In this document: piece by piece, positions 26,299 through 35,761 of the stretch
How the letters are laid out: each line of letters starts with the position of its first letter
How positions within the stretch are numbered: position 1 is the first letter of the stretch
NCBI GenBank assembly: GCA_034521225.1
Contig: JAXHMR010000002.1
Coordinates: forward strand, 62,001-126,000
Reading direction: 5' to 3'
Origin: Woeseia sp034521225
GTDB taxonomy: Bacteria; Pseudomonadota; Gammaproteobacteria; Steroidobacterales; Woeseiaceae
Length of the DNA stretch: 64,000 nt
Program-made: the position numbers and the translations under genes
Notes under the pieces: generated by a model
What the model saw: only the letters and a program-made list of their open reading frames with translations
Database searches by the model: none
What the model was told of the DNA's origin: nothing

Positions 26299-26796
26299 AT
26301 GGCGCGGGTCCATGTCGGCATTGGCAGCAACCTGAGGCCACGCCAAAACCTGCAATTTGCCGTGCGCGAACTGCGAAGGACTTTTGGCGAAGTGACACTG
26401 TCACCGGTCTATCGCAATGCTCCAGTCGGTTTTTCCGGCGCCGACTTCCTGAACATGGTTGCCGCGTTCGACGCGACGCAAACACCAGGCGAACTGAATG
26501 ACTATTTCGAGCAGCTGCACGAGCGTGCCGGTCGTGTGCGCGAGGGCGAGCGTGTTGCATCCCGCACGCTCGACATCGACCTGTTGCTCTCGTCAGACAC
26601 TATCTCCGACGATCCGCCGCTGCCTCGTAAAGACATACTCGTCTATGACTTCGTGCTGCGGCCCCTCGTCGATATCGCCGCGGAAACCCGTCACCCGGTC
26701 ACCGGCCGCACGTTTGCCGAACACCTCGAGGAAATGAACAGCGGTGGCCATACGCTTGAGCGAATCGAACTCAGGTTCGACTGGCCTCATTCGTAG
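26299..26796 (+). CDS. folK: HPPK: 2-amino-4-hydroxy-6-hydroxymethyldihydropteridine pyrophosphokinase
   Basis: The protein has 165 residues. It moves a pyrophosphate from ATP to 6-hydroxymethyl-dihydropterin. The sequence has HVGIGSNLRPRQNLQFAV at the start, PVYRNAPVGF, FLNMVAAF, and the catalytic metal pair in SRTLDIDLLL (DxD at about residues 94-96), followed by LPRKDILVYDFVLRPLVDI. It is co-transcribed with folB and ends just before a long hairpin shared with the convergent pteridine reductase gene. Confidence 0.95.
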   Translation: MARVHVGIGSNLRPRQNLQFAVRELRRTFGEVTLSPVYRNAPVGFSGADFLNMVAAFDATQTPGELNDYFEQLHERAGRVREGERVASRTLDIDLLLSSDTISDDPPLPRKDILVYDFVLRPLVDIAAETRHPVTGRTFAEHLEEMNSGGHTLERIELRFDWPHS

Positions 26797-26804
26797 CTCC
26801 CGCC

Positions 26805-26899
26805 GCACCGGTACCCCCTGCCGGGAGCCCTTTGGAGGAATGGCTCCCTTCGGTCCGCTTTATTTCCACCAAAGGGCTCCCGGCAGGGGGTACCGGTGC
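26805..26899. repeat. Long inverted-repeat element, copy 1, between convergent genes
   Basis: Two perfect arms of about 31 bases (starting GCACCGGTACCCCCTGCCGG and ending GAGCCCTTTGG) enclose a loop of about 33 bases containing GGAGGAATGGCTCCC. A second copy at 40973-41063 has the same loop but compensatory stem changes. It lies between the stops of folK and the pteridine reductase gene and could act as a two-way terminator, although it has no T run. Confidence 0.85.
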
Positions 26900-26912
26900 T
26901 CCCCCGGTGGTG

Positions 26913-27668
26913 CTACCACCCGATGCTGCGTCCGCCGTCCACTGCAATGATCTGGCCGGTTACGTATGGCGCAGTAACGAGGTAGAGCACGCAGTCGGCA
27001 ATATCGTCGGGGTCCCCCGTTCGGGCGAGCGGGATTTGGCTTAAGATGGATTGCCTGGCGGAGTCGGTCATGCCGTCCTCGGGCCAGAGTATGGCACCGG
27101 GTGATACACCGTTGACGCGAACGGCAGGCGCCATGTCCTTGGCCAGGGAGCGGGTCAGCATTGCGAGCCCGGCCTTGGCGGCACCGTAGACCGCGTGATT
27201 ACGCAACGGCCTTTGCGCGTGTATGTCGATGAGGTTGACGATCGCGCTGCCCTGCCGGGAAAGCCAGGGAAAGGCTGCCTGGGACAGAAACAGCGGGCCT
27301 TTCAGGTTGCTGCCCATCAGTTCGTCCCAGTCGCTTTCGGTGATGCTGCCGAGCGGCGTCGGGTAGAAAGCGGATGCGTTATTGACGAGGATATCGATAC
27401 CCCCGGCCCAGTCGGTGAATGATGCGACGAGGTCCTCCGACTGCGCGGATTGGCAGAGATCGGCGGCAAATGTTTCAGCGCCGCCTGCACGGATTTTGTT
27501 CAGGCCGTCGCGCAACGCTGCGGCCGCATCGCCTGAACTGCGATAATGTATGCCGACAGTCGCGCCGGCCTCGTGCAGGCGAGTGGCAATCCGGGCGCCG
27601 ATTCGTTTTGATGCGCCGGTAACAAGAGCCCGCCTGCCGCCGAGCGGCAGGCTGTCCGGTTTTTTCAT
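26913..27668 (-). CDS. Pteridine reductase (short-chain dehydrogenase)
   Basis: The protein has 251 residues. It shows the SDR cofactor motif ALVTGASKRIGARI with an Arg typical of NADPH use, NNASAFYPTPLG, the catalytic Ser/Tyr/Lys region (LIDIHAQRPLRNHAVYGAAKAGL with YxxxK, written in parts: LIDIHAQRPLRN and HAVYGAAKAGL) and SPGAILWPED. The last motif and the genomic position beside folB/folK match bacterial pteridine reductases, which reduce dihydropterins and can supply dihydrofolate reductase-like activity. The ATG at 27668 follows ACAGGT. It is convergent with folK and divergent from the MidA-like gene. Confidence 0.9.
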   Translation of the reverse strand: MKKPDSLPLGGRRALVTGASKRIGARIATRLHEAGATVGIHYRSSGDAAAALRDGLNKIRAGGAETFAADLCQSAQSEDLVASFTDWAGGIDILVNNASAFYPTPLGSITESDWDELMGSNLKGPLFLSQAAFPWLSRQGSAIVNLIDIHAQRPLRNHAVYGAAKAGLAMLTRSLAKDMAPAVRVNGVSPGAILWPEDGMTDSARQSILSQIPLARTGDPDDIADCVLYLVTAPYVTGQIIAVDGGRSIGW

Positions 27669-27720
27669 TGACCTGTCCGTACCGCTACGTTGCGGCATGA
27701 TTGAATAGTTTTTCGACCGC

Positions 27721-28947
27721 ATGCGGTCCTGCCATTGTTGGATACCTTACGACGCCGTGCAACTCAATGACAAAAGCAATGACCGGTTGCCGGTACCGGA
27801 ACCGGCAAGCCGGGAACACAGCCGGCGGGTGGCCGACCACCTGAAGACATTGATCCGGGATGGCGGTGGCAGTATCAGTTTCGGTGAATTCATGCAGCAC
27901 GCACTGTATGCGCCCGGGCTCGGCTATTACGCGGCCGGCACGCAGAAGTTCGGCGGTGACGGTGATTTTGTGACCGCACCCGAGCGTTCCGCGCTATTCG
28001 GCAATGTCCTCGCGCGGCAGATCGCGCCGTTGCTGACGCAGCAGGACCGGGGTGACGTGCTCGAACTGGGTCCCGGCAGCGGCGCGTTGCCGGTCCAGTT
28101 GCTGAGAAAACTGGAAGAACTTGGCGCGCTGCCGTCTACGTATCAAATCCTCGAGGTATCGGCGGACCTGGGCGAGCGGCAGCAGCGACACATTGCTGCG
28201 GAATTGCCGCACCTCCTGTCCCGTGTCGAATGGATCGATTGCCTGCCTGAATCGTTTAATGGCGTTGTTGTGGCGAACGAAGTGGCTGATGCGCTGCCGG
28301 TCGAGCGATTTGCGCGCACCAGGACGGGTGTGGACCAGCTTCGTGTCACAGCCGACGGCGAAGAATTCCGCTGGTGCCGCGCGGACGCACCGGAGTGGCT
28401 CACTGCGTCCGTTGCCCGGATCGAGGCCGATCTCGGCCACCGGCTGCCCGATGGCTACGTGTCGGAACTTTCCCCCGGTCTGCGCGGCTGGATTGACGAC
28501 CTTGCGGGATGCCTGGCGGCAGGGTATCTGTTTCTTTTTGATTACGGCGTGGCGCGGCACGAATACTACGCCGCCGACCGCAACGGCGGCTGGCTGCGCT
28601 GTCATTTCCGGCATCGCGCGCACAATGATGCACTGATTTGGCCCGGCATCCAGGACCTGACGGCCTGGGTCGACTTCACCGGAGTGGCCGAAGCCGGAAC
28701 GGGGGCCGGACTGAAGCTCGAAGCCTACGTCAGCCAGGCACACTTCCTCATGCACGGCGGCTTGAGCGAGGAACTCGCCGGCCTCGAGCACGCGGATGCG
28801 GCCACGCGTTTACAGTTGTCGAGCGAGGTGAAGTTGCTTACGCTGCCCGGCGAAATGGGCGAGAACTTCAAGTGCATGGCGTTCAGCCGCGGTAACGTGG
28901 CCGCCCTTGACCGTCTTGCCGCGGCAGACCGGTCGCACGCATTGTGA
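27721..28947 (+). CDS. SAM-dependent methyltransferase of the MidA/NDUFAF7 family
   Basis: The protein has up to 408 residues. The family pattern is clear: GGSISFGEFMQHALYAPGLG near residue 50, YYAAGTQKFGGDGDFVTAPE, the SAM-binding VLELGPGSGALPVQLL, and VVANEVADALPVERF. In mitochondria the homologue methylates an arginine of a complex I subunit; the bacterial target is unknown. An ATG at 27721 or a GTG at 27757 could be the start; neither has a strong ribosome site. It sits between pteridine reductase and uppP, an arrangement seen in related bacteria. Confidence 0.9.
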   Translation: MRSCHCWIPYDAVQLNDKSNDRLPVPEPASREHSRRVADHLKTLIRDGGGSISFGEFMQHALYAPGLGYYAAGTQKFGGDGDFVTAPERSALFGNVLARQIAPLLTQQDRGDVLELGPGSGALPVQLLRKLEELGALPSTYQILEVSADLGERQQRHIAAELPHLLSRVEWIDCLPESFNGVVVANEVADALPVERFARTRTGVDQLRVTADGEEFRWCRADAPEWLTASVARIEADLGHRLPDGYVSELSPGLRGWIDDLAGCLAAGYLFLFDYGVARHEYYAADRNGGWLRCHFRHRAHNDALIWPGIQDLTAWVDFTGVAEAGTGAGLKLEAYVSQAHFLMHGGLSEELAGLEHADAATRLQLSSEVKLLTLPGEMGENFKCMAFSRGNVAALDRLAAADRSHAL

Positions 28948-28971
28948 TGGAACACACCCCAGGTCCGGACG

Positions 28972-28993
28972 ATTCATGAATAGTCGGGGCCAG
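28972..28993 (+). repeat. Short REP-like palindromic motif
   Basis: ATTCATGAATAGTCGGGGCC and following bases resemble 39563-39583 on the same strand and 39393-39413 on the opposite strand; each has a TTCATGAA core followed by a CCGGG-rich part. It lies just upstream of uppP. Confidence 0.45.
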
Positions 28994-29022
28994 GGCATAA
29001 GCACAAGGAACCTCAAGTGACA

Positions 29023-29815
29023 ATGTTACAAATCGTAGTGCTGGCCATCGTACAGGGGCTGACCGAGTTCCTGCCGATTTCCAGCTCCGGCCACCTGGTG
29101 CTGGTGCCGGCCTTCATGGGCTGGGCAGACCAGGGCCTGTTATTCGATGTGGCTGTCCATCTCGGGTCGCTCGGTGCGGTCTGTATTTACTTCTTTCGCG
29201 ACCTCATGGGACTGCTGCGCGGTGCCGGCCACGTCGTCACAGGTAACGTCCAGAGCAGCCAGCGCGCGCATGGCGCTTGCCATCGGTATCGGCACCGTGC
29301 CCGCGGCTATTGCCGGTCTGCTGTTCGCCGGCTGGATCGAGATGAACCTGCGTCATCCGGGCGTCATTGTCGTAACGTTATCCACCTTCGGCGTGCTAAT
29401 GGCGCTTGCTGATCGCTACGGACGCCGCACCCGCATCATTACGGATGTCCGGATCCGGGACGCCGTATTGATCGGCCTTGCCCAGGCGGCGGCGCTGATA
29501 CCGGGCACGTCGCGCTCCGGTATCACGATTACCGTGGGCCTTGCGCTTGGCTTGCAGCGGCAGGACGCCGCACGGTTTTCGTTCCTGCTGTCCGCGCCTG
29601 TCATCATGCTGGCCTGTGGTTACAAGGTCATCTCATTATTGCTTGAGGGTTCCGCTATCGCATGGGGGCAGCTCGGTATTGGTGCGCTTGTCTCGGGCAT
29701 CGTTGCCTACATCAGTATCGAATTCTTCATGCGCTTCGTGACGGTCATTGGTTTGCTGCCGTTCGCGATTTACCGGCTCGTGCTTGCAGGGGTAATTCTG
29801 TTCGTGCTTGTGTGA
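29023..29815 (+). CDS. uppP: Undecaprenyl-diphosphatase; frame broken once
   Basis: It recycles undecaprenyl pyrophosphate to the monophosphate carrier for cell wall and LPS synthesis. Both catalytic motifs are present: GLTEFLPISSSGHLVL at the N-terminus and PGTSRSGITIT later, with multiple membrane helices. The N-terminal frame reads to QSSQRA near 29265 and then continues in another frame as RMALAIGIGTVPAAIAG, so one base has been gained or lost. As this enzyme family is normally needed for growth, an assembly error is the simplest explanation. The ATG at 29023 follows AAGGA. Total length about 264 residues. Confidence 0.93.
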
Positions 29816-29861
29816 TGTGAACCCTGGCCCGGACACGAGGCTCGGGCCTTGAGTGGATGCG

Positions 29862-31100
29862 TCAGGACTGTGGTGGTTGTTGCGACTTTTTGTAGCCGGT
29901 GATGACCGCCAGGCGTTTGGCTTGCATGCCTCGTCCGATGTCCGCGCCAGATAGACCTTTGGCGACCAGTTCGTCTGCCGTGACGGCAGCGGCCGCCTGC
30001 AGTGCGCCTGCCAGGTAGGCTGATTGTGGATAGGCGCGATCCTCGAGACCGGTGCGCCCGCGGGCGTCGGCTTCGCACGCCGTGAGGAAACGCGCAAAAC
30101 GATCCGGCCGCCTGAAAGCGTCGCAGCGTTCGAACAGTTTCAGGATAGTTTCGGGCTTGAGTTCCAGTGCGCGATGGCAATGGCCGTGAAATTCGGCAAC
30201 CAGCAGCGCCAGGTCGCGGGCGGCACCCGGCACCGGCAGCCGGCGGGACAGGGCACGAACCAGGTTGACGCTGCGCCGCTCATGGCCGTGATGTGCCGGG
30301 AGTTTCTCTACGGGTGTCTTTGCCTTGCCGAGGTCATGAACCAGCGCCGCAAACCGCACGTCCAGCTCCGGACTCAGTGCAGCGGCCTGCTCGACGACCA
30401 TTAACGTGTGCACGCCGCAATCAATCTCCGGGTGCCAGCGTGGCGGCTGCGGTATGCCGAACAGCGCGTCGATTTCAGGAAATACGACGGCGAGCGCATC
30501 GCAGTCCCTGAGCACCTGAAAGAACACCTGCGGGTTGTTGTTCAGCAATGCGGCCTGGGTTTCCTTCCAGACCCGGTCGGGCGCCAGTTCGGCAACTTCC
30601 CCGTTAGCGACCATTGCGGCCATCAGTAGCCGTGTTTCTTCGGCCACATTAAAGCCGAGCCCGGCAAAGCGCGCCGCGAATTTCGCGGCACGCAGTACGC
30701 GGACCGGGTCTTCACCGAAGGCGTCGGACACATGGCGCAACTGTCGCGCCTCGATATCGGCACGGCCATTGAACGGGTCGATCAGCGCGCCATCGCCATC
30801 GCGCGCCATGGCATTGACTGTCAGGTCGCGTCGCTCAAGGTCGTCCTCGATTGTTACGCCGGCGGACGTATCAAACTGAAAACCGTGGTAGCCCCGTCCG
30901 GATTTTCGTTCCGTGCGTGCCAGCGCGTATTCTTCCGCGGTGTCCGGATGCAAAAACACCGGAAAGTCCTTGCCGACGGGCCGGTAGCCCAGCGCGACCA
31001 TCTCTTCCGGCGTTGCGCCGGTAACGCACCAGTCGCGTTCTTTTACCGGCAAGCCGAGCAATTCATCCCGGACGGCCCCGCCTACAAGGTACACTTCCAT
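29862..31100 (-). CDS. cca: Multifunctional CCA tRNA nucleotidyltransferase
   Basis: The protein has 412 residues. It adds or repairs the CCA end of tRNAs. The nucleotidyltransferase head has YLVGGAVRDELLGLPVKERD with the DxD-type metal site in VKERDWCVTG, and RRDLTVNAMA. The C-terminal half contains the HD phosphohydrolase domain (GVHTLMVVEQ, FAALVHDLGKAKTP, LVAEFHGHCHRA), the layout of the gammaproteobacterial bifunctional type. It is convergent with uppP; a weak GGCCCG/CGGGCC hairpin lies between them. Confidence 0.96.
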   Translation of the reverse strand: MEVYLVGGAVRDELLGLPVKERDWCVTGATPEEMVALGYRPVGKDFPVFLHPDTAEEYALARTERKSGRGYHGFQFDTSAGVTIEDDLERRDLTVNAMARDGDGALIDPFNGRADIEARQLRHVSDAFGEDPVRVLRAAKFAARFAGLGFNVAEETRLLMAAMVANGEVAELAPDRVWKETQAALLNNNPQVFFQVLRDCDALAVVFPEIDALFGIPQPPRWHPEIDCGVHTLMVVEQAAALSPELDVRFAALVHDLGKAKTPVEKLPAHHGHERRSVNLVRALSRRLPVPGAARDLALLVAEFHGHCHRALELKPETILKLFERCDAFRRPDRFARFLTACEADARGRTGLEDRAYPQSAYLAGALQAAAAVTADELVAKGLSGADIGRGMQAKRLAVITGYKKSQQPPQS

Positions 31101-31141
31101 GCCGTGATTCTAACTTTTCGCAGCCGTCGCGATACCGCAAA

Positions 31142-32207
31142 ATGAGCATCAGTCCATTCCCCGTTGCCGGTGCCGCCGGCGTCCGGCGCACCTGTCTTGC
31201 ATCCGTTCTGATGCTGGCGGTCATGTTGACGAGCAGGCTGCTATTACGTGCAGGCGGCCCGCGGCCAGCTTGATGTGCTGCGCCACCGCGAGCCGATTGG
31301 GGACGTGATTGCAAATCCCGCGACACCGCCGGAACTGGCGGCAAGACTTTCGACGCTGCAATCGGCACGGCAATTTGCCAGTGACGAGCTGTTGCTCCCC
31401 GAGAATGGCAGCTACACGACCTATGCGGACATCGGTCGCGACTACGTTGTCTGGAACGTCATCGCCGCCCCTGAGTTTTCTCTGGAACCGGAGACCTGGT
31501 GCTACCTGATAGTCGGCTGTGTTGCCTATCGCGGATACTTTTCCGAGGACAAAGCCGTTCAATTCGCGCGCTCGCTGCGCGGGAAGGGCTACGACACGTT
31601 CGTCGGAGGCGTTGCTGCGTACTCAACGCTCGGGCGTTTTGACGATCCGATACTTAACACGATGATGCGGCGGGATGACGTCGAACTGGTGGGCCTGTTG
31701 TTCCATGAACTCGCTCACCAGCATCTCTATATCAGGGATGACACCGAGTTCAATGAATCTTTTGCGTCCGCGGTGGAGGAAATCGGTCTCGAACGATGGT
31801 TGTCGGCACGGGAGCAGTCCGACGCGTTGCGGCAATGGAACGCGCGCCAGGCCATGCTGCAGTCGATGACCTCGCTTGTCCATCGTGCCCGCAGCGACCT
31901 TGAGGCACTCTACGCATCCGACCTGCCAGCCCATGAGATGCGCAGGGAAAAAAGCGAGCGCTTGCAGACACTGTCAGCGGAGGCGGCCATGCTCGCTGAG
32001 TCCGGCGCGGGTCCGAACTGGCTTCAGGGCGAACTGAACAACGCGCGGCTGGTATCGCTTGGCCTGTATCGCGGCAGCGTTGCGGCCTTCATGGGTGTTT
32101 ACGACGACTGCGACGAGAAGCTTGCCTGTTTCTACAGCGCCGTCGAGGAGCTTGCAGAACTTCCTGCCCCGCAGCGCGCGACTGCTTTAGCCCGGATATC
32201 CCGGTAG
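31142..32207 (+). CDS. Predicted zinc aminopeptidase lipoprotein; frame broken near the N-terminus
   Basis: The body (from 31248) has YVQAARGQLDVLRHREPIGD, then the zinc protease motif LLFHELAHQHLYI and FNESFASAVEEIG with the third ligand Glu, matching the predicted aminopeptidase family COG4324. Upstream, an ATG at 31142 encodes a signal peptide (CLASVLMLAVMLTS) in a different frame; joining the frames near 31233 gives LTS-AGCYYVQAARGQ, a lipobox with the usual position. So this is one lipoprotein of about 355 residues with a missing base. It probably acts in the periplasm on peptides. Confidence 0.82.
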
Positions 32208-32243
32208 TGGCAAGCGAATTGAGCATTCCTGAACAGCGTAACG

Positions 32244-34202
32244 CTACTCAGCCGACAACTGCGCAAGCCGCGGTGCGTCGCTGACCGGTATCAGTACGGC
32301 GGACATGCGTCGCGTTTCACCGGCCAGGCGCCAGTGAAAGATCGTGTCAGCGGCAAGTACCCGGCGCACGTAATCGCGTGTTTCCTGGTAGGGGATCGTT
32401 TCGATCCAGATGCGGGCGTCGACCTCGCGTCCCTGCGGCAGCCAGCGTTCAACGCGCAACGGTCCGGCATTGTAAGCGGCGGTAGCCAGTACCCGGTGAT
32501 TGTCAAAACGGTTGTACATTTCAGCCAGGTACGAAGTGCCGAGCCGGATGTTGCTGCCGGCATCCGTCAGTGTAATAAAACCGTTGTAAGGCTGGCGCAG
32601 AAGGCGCGCCGTGCGACGCGCGGTCGACGGCATCAGCTGCATGATGCCGATAGCACCGGCGCCTGACCGGATATCGCGCATAAACAGGCTTTCGCTGCGC
32701 GCTATTCCGTACGCCCAGCTTTGCGCTATGCCAGCGTCGCTGGCGTATTGCTCGAACTGGCTGGCGAAGGCGAGCGGGTATCGGAGGTTGAGGTCGTCGT
32801 AACGTTCGTTTATCGCGGCCGTCGCGATTGCACGTGAGTGCCAGCCCCAGCGTCCGGCAAGTATCGCGGCCTGCACCTGGGCCTCCGGGTTCAGCTGCTC
32901 CACAGTGGTATCCCACTCGGACCGGCCCTGGCTTTCGAGGCCGACAAGGAACAGTTCGCGTGCCCGGACCAGGTCTTCGCGCCCCGCTAATGCCTTAGTG
33001 ATCGCATCGTCGGGTTCCAGGGCCTTATGCGACCATGCATATCCGACCCGCAACTCGTCGGCCGCAAGAAACCCGTAATAGCTGCGTTCGGCAGCTATGC
33101 GCTGCAGGATTGCAAGCCCCGCGGCCGACTTGCCCTGCTCGGCTAATGCGATGCCGCGCCAGTACTGCCATTGGTCGGACTGGCGTTCTTGATCCGGCAG
33201 TGCCTGCACGGCTGTCACGACGGACGGCCAGTCATGGCGGCGCAATGCATCGCGCACGCGCCAGCGCAGTACCTCCGTATCAACGGCAGCGTCCGGCAAG
33301 TCGTCCAGGAAGGCTTTGCTGTCACTCCGGTGATTTCGGGCCATCCAGAGCGCGATGTGGCGTGCGACCAATGCCCGCTGGGGGGCTGCAAAGCGGTAAT
33401 GCGAACGTATGCGGTCCCAGTGTTCGTCGGCAGCATCCGGCTGATCATAGGACAGCATTTCGATCGCAGCGATTAGCTGGCGACGATGTGTCTCGTTGTT
33501 GGCACGGGATTCGTGGCCCTCGAGGAACTTGAGGGAATCGCCGTACGCGGCGCTCCAGTTCAATGCATCCTCATGAAACTCAGCGGGCAATGAACGGGCC
33601 AGGTAGCGCGCCAGCGACAAGGACCGTGCTTCGATCGCGAGCGCGTAACGTTCTTTGTAAAGTGACTCGTCCAGCTGGCCGGACGCGCGCAGGTATTCGA
33701 AGACAGGGTCGCATTCCTCTGCCTGGCTGTGACCGACCAGCCAAAGATCCCGTGCCTGCGGAAGTACAGGTTCACCATCGCCCGCATCGATTGACAATTG
33801 CAGCGCGAGGCAGTCGAGCCGCGGAATTTTGAGATCGCGGTAATGCCTGTTATAGAGGTCGAGGAAGCGGTCGGCGTTACCGCTCTTCGCCAGTTGTAAT
33901 GCGTAGCGGTAGCGCAATGCACGCGCCGGCTTCAGCGGTAGGTATTGCTGGAGGTACGCGTCGATTTCGGTCGCGCTCGCCGTCGCAAGGGTGGCACGCA
34001 GCCAGGCTGCGCGAAGATCGGGCCACAGCACGTAGTCCTCAAGCAACGCCTGCCGGGCGGATGTGAGGTCCCAAATACCCAGTTCCGCCTGCGGATAGAA
34101 TGTGCGAAAGGCGTCACGCTGCTCGTCGAGGCGATCGGCGGTGGCGGGCGCGGACAACAGGCACAGCAGAATGATTGTTGCGGGTAAGCTCGAAGCGGGC
34201 AT
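32244..34202 (-). CDS. slt: Soluble lytic murein transglycosylase
   Basis: The protein has 652 residues with a signal peptide. The long helical superhelix region is followed by the C-terminal lysozyme-like domain: the catalytic Glu is in YGIARSESLFMRDIRSGAG, with GIMQLMPSTA and ATAAYNAGPLRVERWLP. It cleaves the glycan strand of peptidoglycan to form 1,6-anhydro ends in the periplasm. Length and domain order match E. coli Slt70. It is convergent with the peptidase gene at 31142-32207. Confidence 0.95.
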   Translation of the reverse strand: MPASSLPATIILLCLLSAPATADRLDEQRDAFRTFYPQAELGIWDLTSARQALLEDYVLWPDLRAAWLRATLATASATEIDAYLQQYLPLKPARALRYRYALQLAKSGNADRFLDLYNRHYRDLKIPRLDCLALQLSIDAGDGEPVLPQARDLWLVGHSQAEECDPVFEYLRASGQLDESLYKERYALAIEARSLSLARYLARSLPAEFHEDALNWSAAYGDSLKFLEGHESRANNETHRRQLIAAIEMLSYDQPDAADEHWDRIRSHYRFAAPQRALVARHIALWMARNHRSDSKAFLDDLPDAAVDTEVLRWRVRDALRRHDWPSVVTAVQALPDQERQSDQWQYWRGIALAEQGKSAAGLAILQRIAAERSYYGFLAADELRVGYAWSHKALEPDDAITKALAGREDLVRARELFLVGLESQGRSEWDTTVEQLNPEAQVQAAILAGRWGWHSRAIATAAINERYDDLNLRYPLAFASQFEQYASDAGIAQSWAYGIARSESLFMRDIRSGAGAIGIMQLMPSTARRTARLLRQPYNGFITLTDAGSNIRLGTSYLAEMYNRFDNHRVLATAAYNAGPLRVERWLPQGREVDARIWIETIPYQETRDYVRRVLAADTIFHWRLAGETRRMSAVLIPVSDAPRLAQLSAE

Positions 34203-34276
34203 GAAAATGGGTCATCGAGTACCTGGCGAGCCAAAGGGCAATTGGGTATTGCGCGAATCGCTGCCATCGTACCTCG

Positions 34277-34318
34277 GATGGGGCAGCCGCAGCCCATTCG
34301 GCTTCTACCGCGCAGACT
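34277..34318 (+). repeat. Short dispersed repeat, copy 2 (first copy at 8195-8236)
   Basis: This copy differs from 8195-8236 at one visible base (CCCATTCGG versus CCCGTTCGG). It lies between the slt start and the degQ stop. Just after it, at about 34352-34382, CCCGACGCA and TGCGTCGGG form a separate nine-base stem. Confidence 0.65.
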
Positions 34319-34399
34319 TCTGGACGCGGGAAACCCGCGCGGTGAGACACCCCGACGCACGGGTCTTCAGTGGCTGCGTCGGGAATTCGAACGGGCCGT

Positions 34400-35761
34400 C
34401 TACCGTATCTGCAGCATCAGGGTGCGGTCGTCGCGTTGTACCAGCAGGAACAGGATGCGATTGTCCTGTGCGATGCTGCGCAATTGCTCCAGCGTATCGA
34501 TGCGCTGCCGGTTCACGGCGGTCACAATGTCGCCCGGCCGCAGGCCGCGCTGTGCGGCGGGGCTGCCCGGTTCGACCACCGAAACCTCAACGCCGTTGCT
34601 CGCGGCCGCAAACTGCGCGCCTTCAAGCCCGGGATGTATGTCGTTGCCATCGCTGCGGCGGGCCGTCGCCTCACCGAGCGTTGCGCTCGCCGAACGCCGG
34701 TCACCGCCACGCAGATAGTCGATGGTGACCTCGTCGCCCGATCCCTTCAATCCGATCGAATTCGCCAGTTCCCTGGCGCCGCCGATTTTCTTGCCATTGA
34801 CCTGTACGATGATGTCGTCGACGCGCAGCCCGGCCTCTTCGGCCGCGGACTCCGGTTCAATCCCGGTGATCAATGCGCCGCTGGTTACTTCGGCACCCAG
34901 AGCCTCTGCAGTTTCCCGGTCGATGGTTTGAATCGTGACTCCCAGCAGCCCGCGCCGAACCTCACCGAAGTCGATGATCTGCTGCATTATCGATTGCGCA
35001 ATTTCCGTCGGTACTGCGAAGCCGATGCCGATGTTGCCGCCGGTGCGGCTGATAATGGCAGAGTTGATGCCAACCAGTTCACCGTTCATGTTGACCAGTG
35101 CGCCACCCGAATTGCCAGGATTAATTGATGCATCGGTCTGGATGAAATCCTCGATGACACTGGTACCTGTGCCGCGGCTGATGCCGGTTCGTCCCAGTGC
35201 GCTGACGATGCCGGACGTGACGGTATGCCCCAGTCCGAACGGATTGCCGATGGCTATGACAAAGTCTCCGACCTCGACGGAGCTCGAGTCGCCAATCGGC
35301 AGTTCGATCAATTCATCAGATTCGACTTTCAGTACGGCAATGTCCGTTGCCGCATCCGAGCCGACAATCTCTGCGTCGAGCGTTTCGTCGTTGTAAAGGG
35401 AAATCTGGATTTTATCGGCGCCGTCGACGACATGGTGGTTGGTCAATATGTAGCCGTTCCCGGCATCAACAATGACGCCTGACCCGGCACTTGCGACCTC
35501 GCGCGAACCTCCCGGTACATCGGGCAGGCCAAAAAAGCGGCGGAACATTTCGTCGGAATAGGGTGATCCAGCCTCAACCGTCTGGCTGACGCGTATATTG
35601 ACGACGGCGGGCGAAGCGCGCTTTACGAGCGGCGCCAGGCTTTGCATCGGTTGCGCATCGGCGCGGTTAGGCAGAACCGAAACAGACAGGACTGTAATGG
35701 TCAGGACGGCAACGGCCAGGACCAGCGCGGGCCCTGCATATCGAAAGGTATATTTCATCAA
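34400..35761 (-). CDS. degQ: Periplasmic Do/DegQ-type serine protease
   Basis: The protein has 453 residues. After an N-terminal signal or anchor, the trypsin-like domain carries the catalytic triad: His in ILTNHHVVDGA, Asp in ATDIAVLKV and Ser in NPGNSGGALV. Two PDZ domains follow (RRGLLGVTIQ..., GVEVSVVEPGSPAAQRGLRP). This matches DegQ/DegP/MucD periplasmic quality-control proteases, which degrade misfolded envelope proteins. Upstream, at 35848-35876 on the minus strand, GGAACTT and GTCCGC are separated by 16 bases and resemble an envelope-stress ECF sigma promoter; the -35 matches well, the -10 poorly. Confidence 0.95.
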   Translation of the reverse strand: MMKYTFRYAGPALVLAVAVLTITVLSVSVLPNRADAQPMQSLAPLVKRASPAVVNIRVSQTVEAGSPYSDEMFRRFFGLPDVPGGSREVASAGSGVIVDAGNGYILTNHHVVDGADKIQISLYNDETLDAEIVGSDAATDIAVLKVESDELIELPIGDSSSVEVGDFVIAIGNPFGLGHTVTSGIVSALGRTGISRGTGTSVIEDFIQTDASINPGNSGGALVNMNGELVGINSAIISRTGGNIGIGFAVPTEIAQSIMQQIIDFGEVRRGLLGVTIQTIDRETAEALGAEVTSGALITGIEPESAAEEAGLRVDDIIVQVNGKKIGGARELANSIGLKGSGDEVTIDYLRGGDRRSASATLGEATARRSDGNDIHPGLEGAQFAAASNGVEVSVVEPGSPAAQRGLRPGDIVTAVNRQRIDTLEQLRSIAQDNRILFLLVQRDDRTLMLQIR

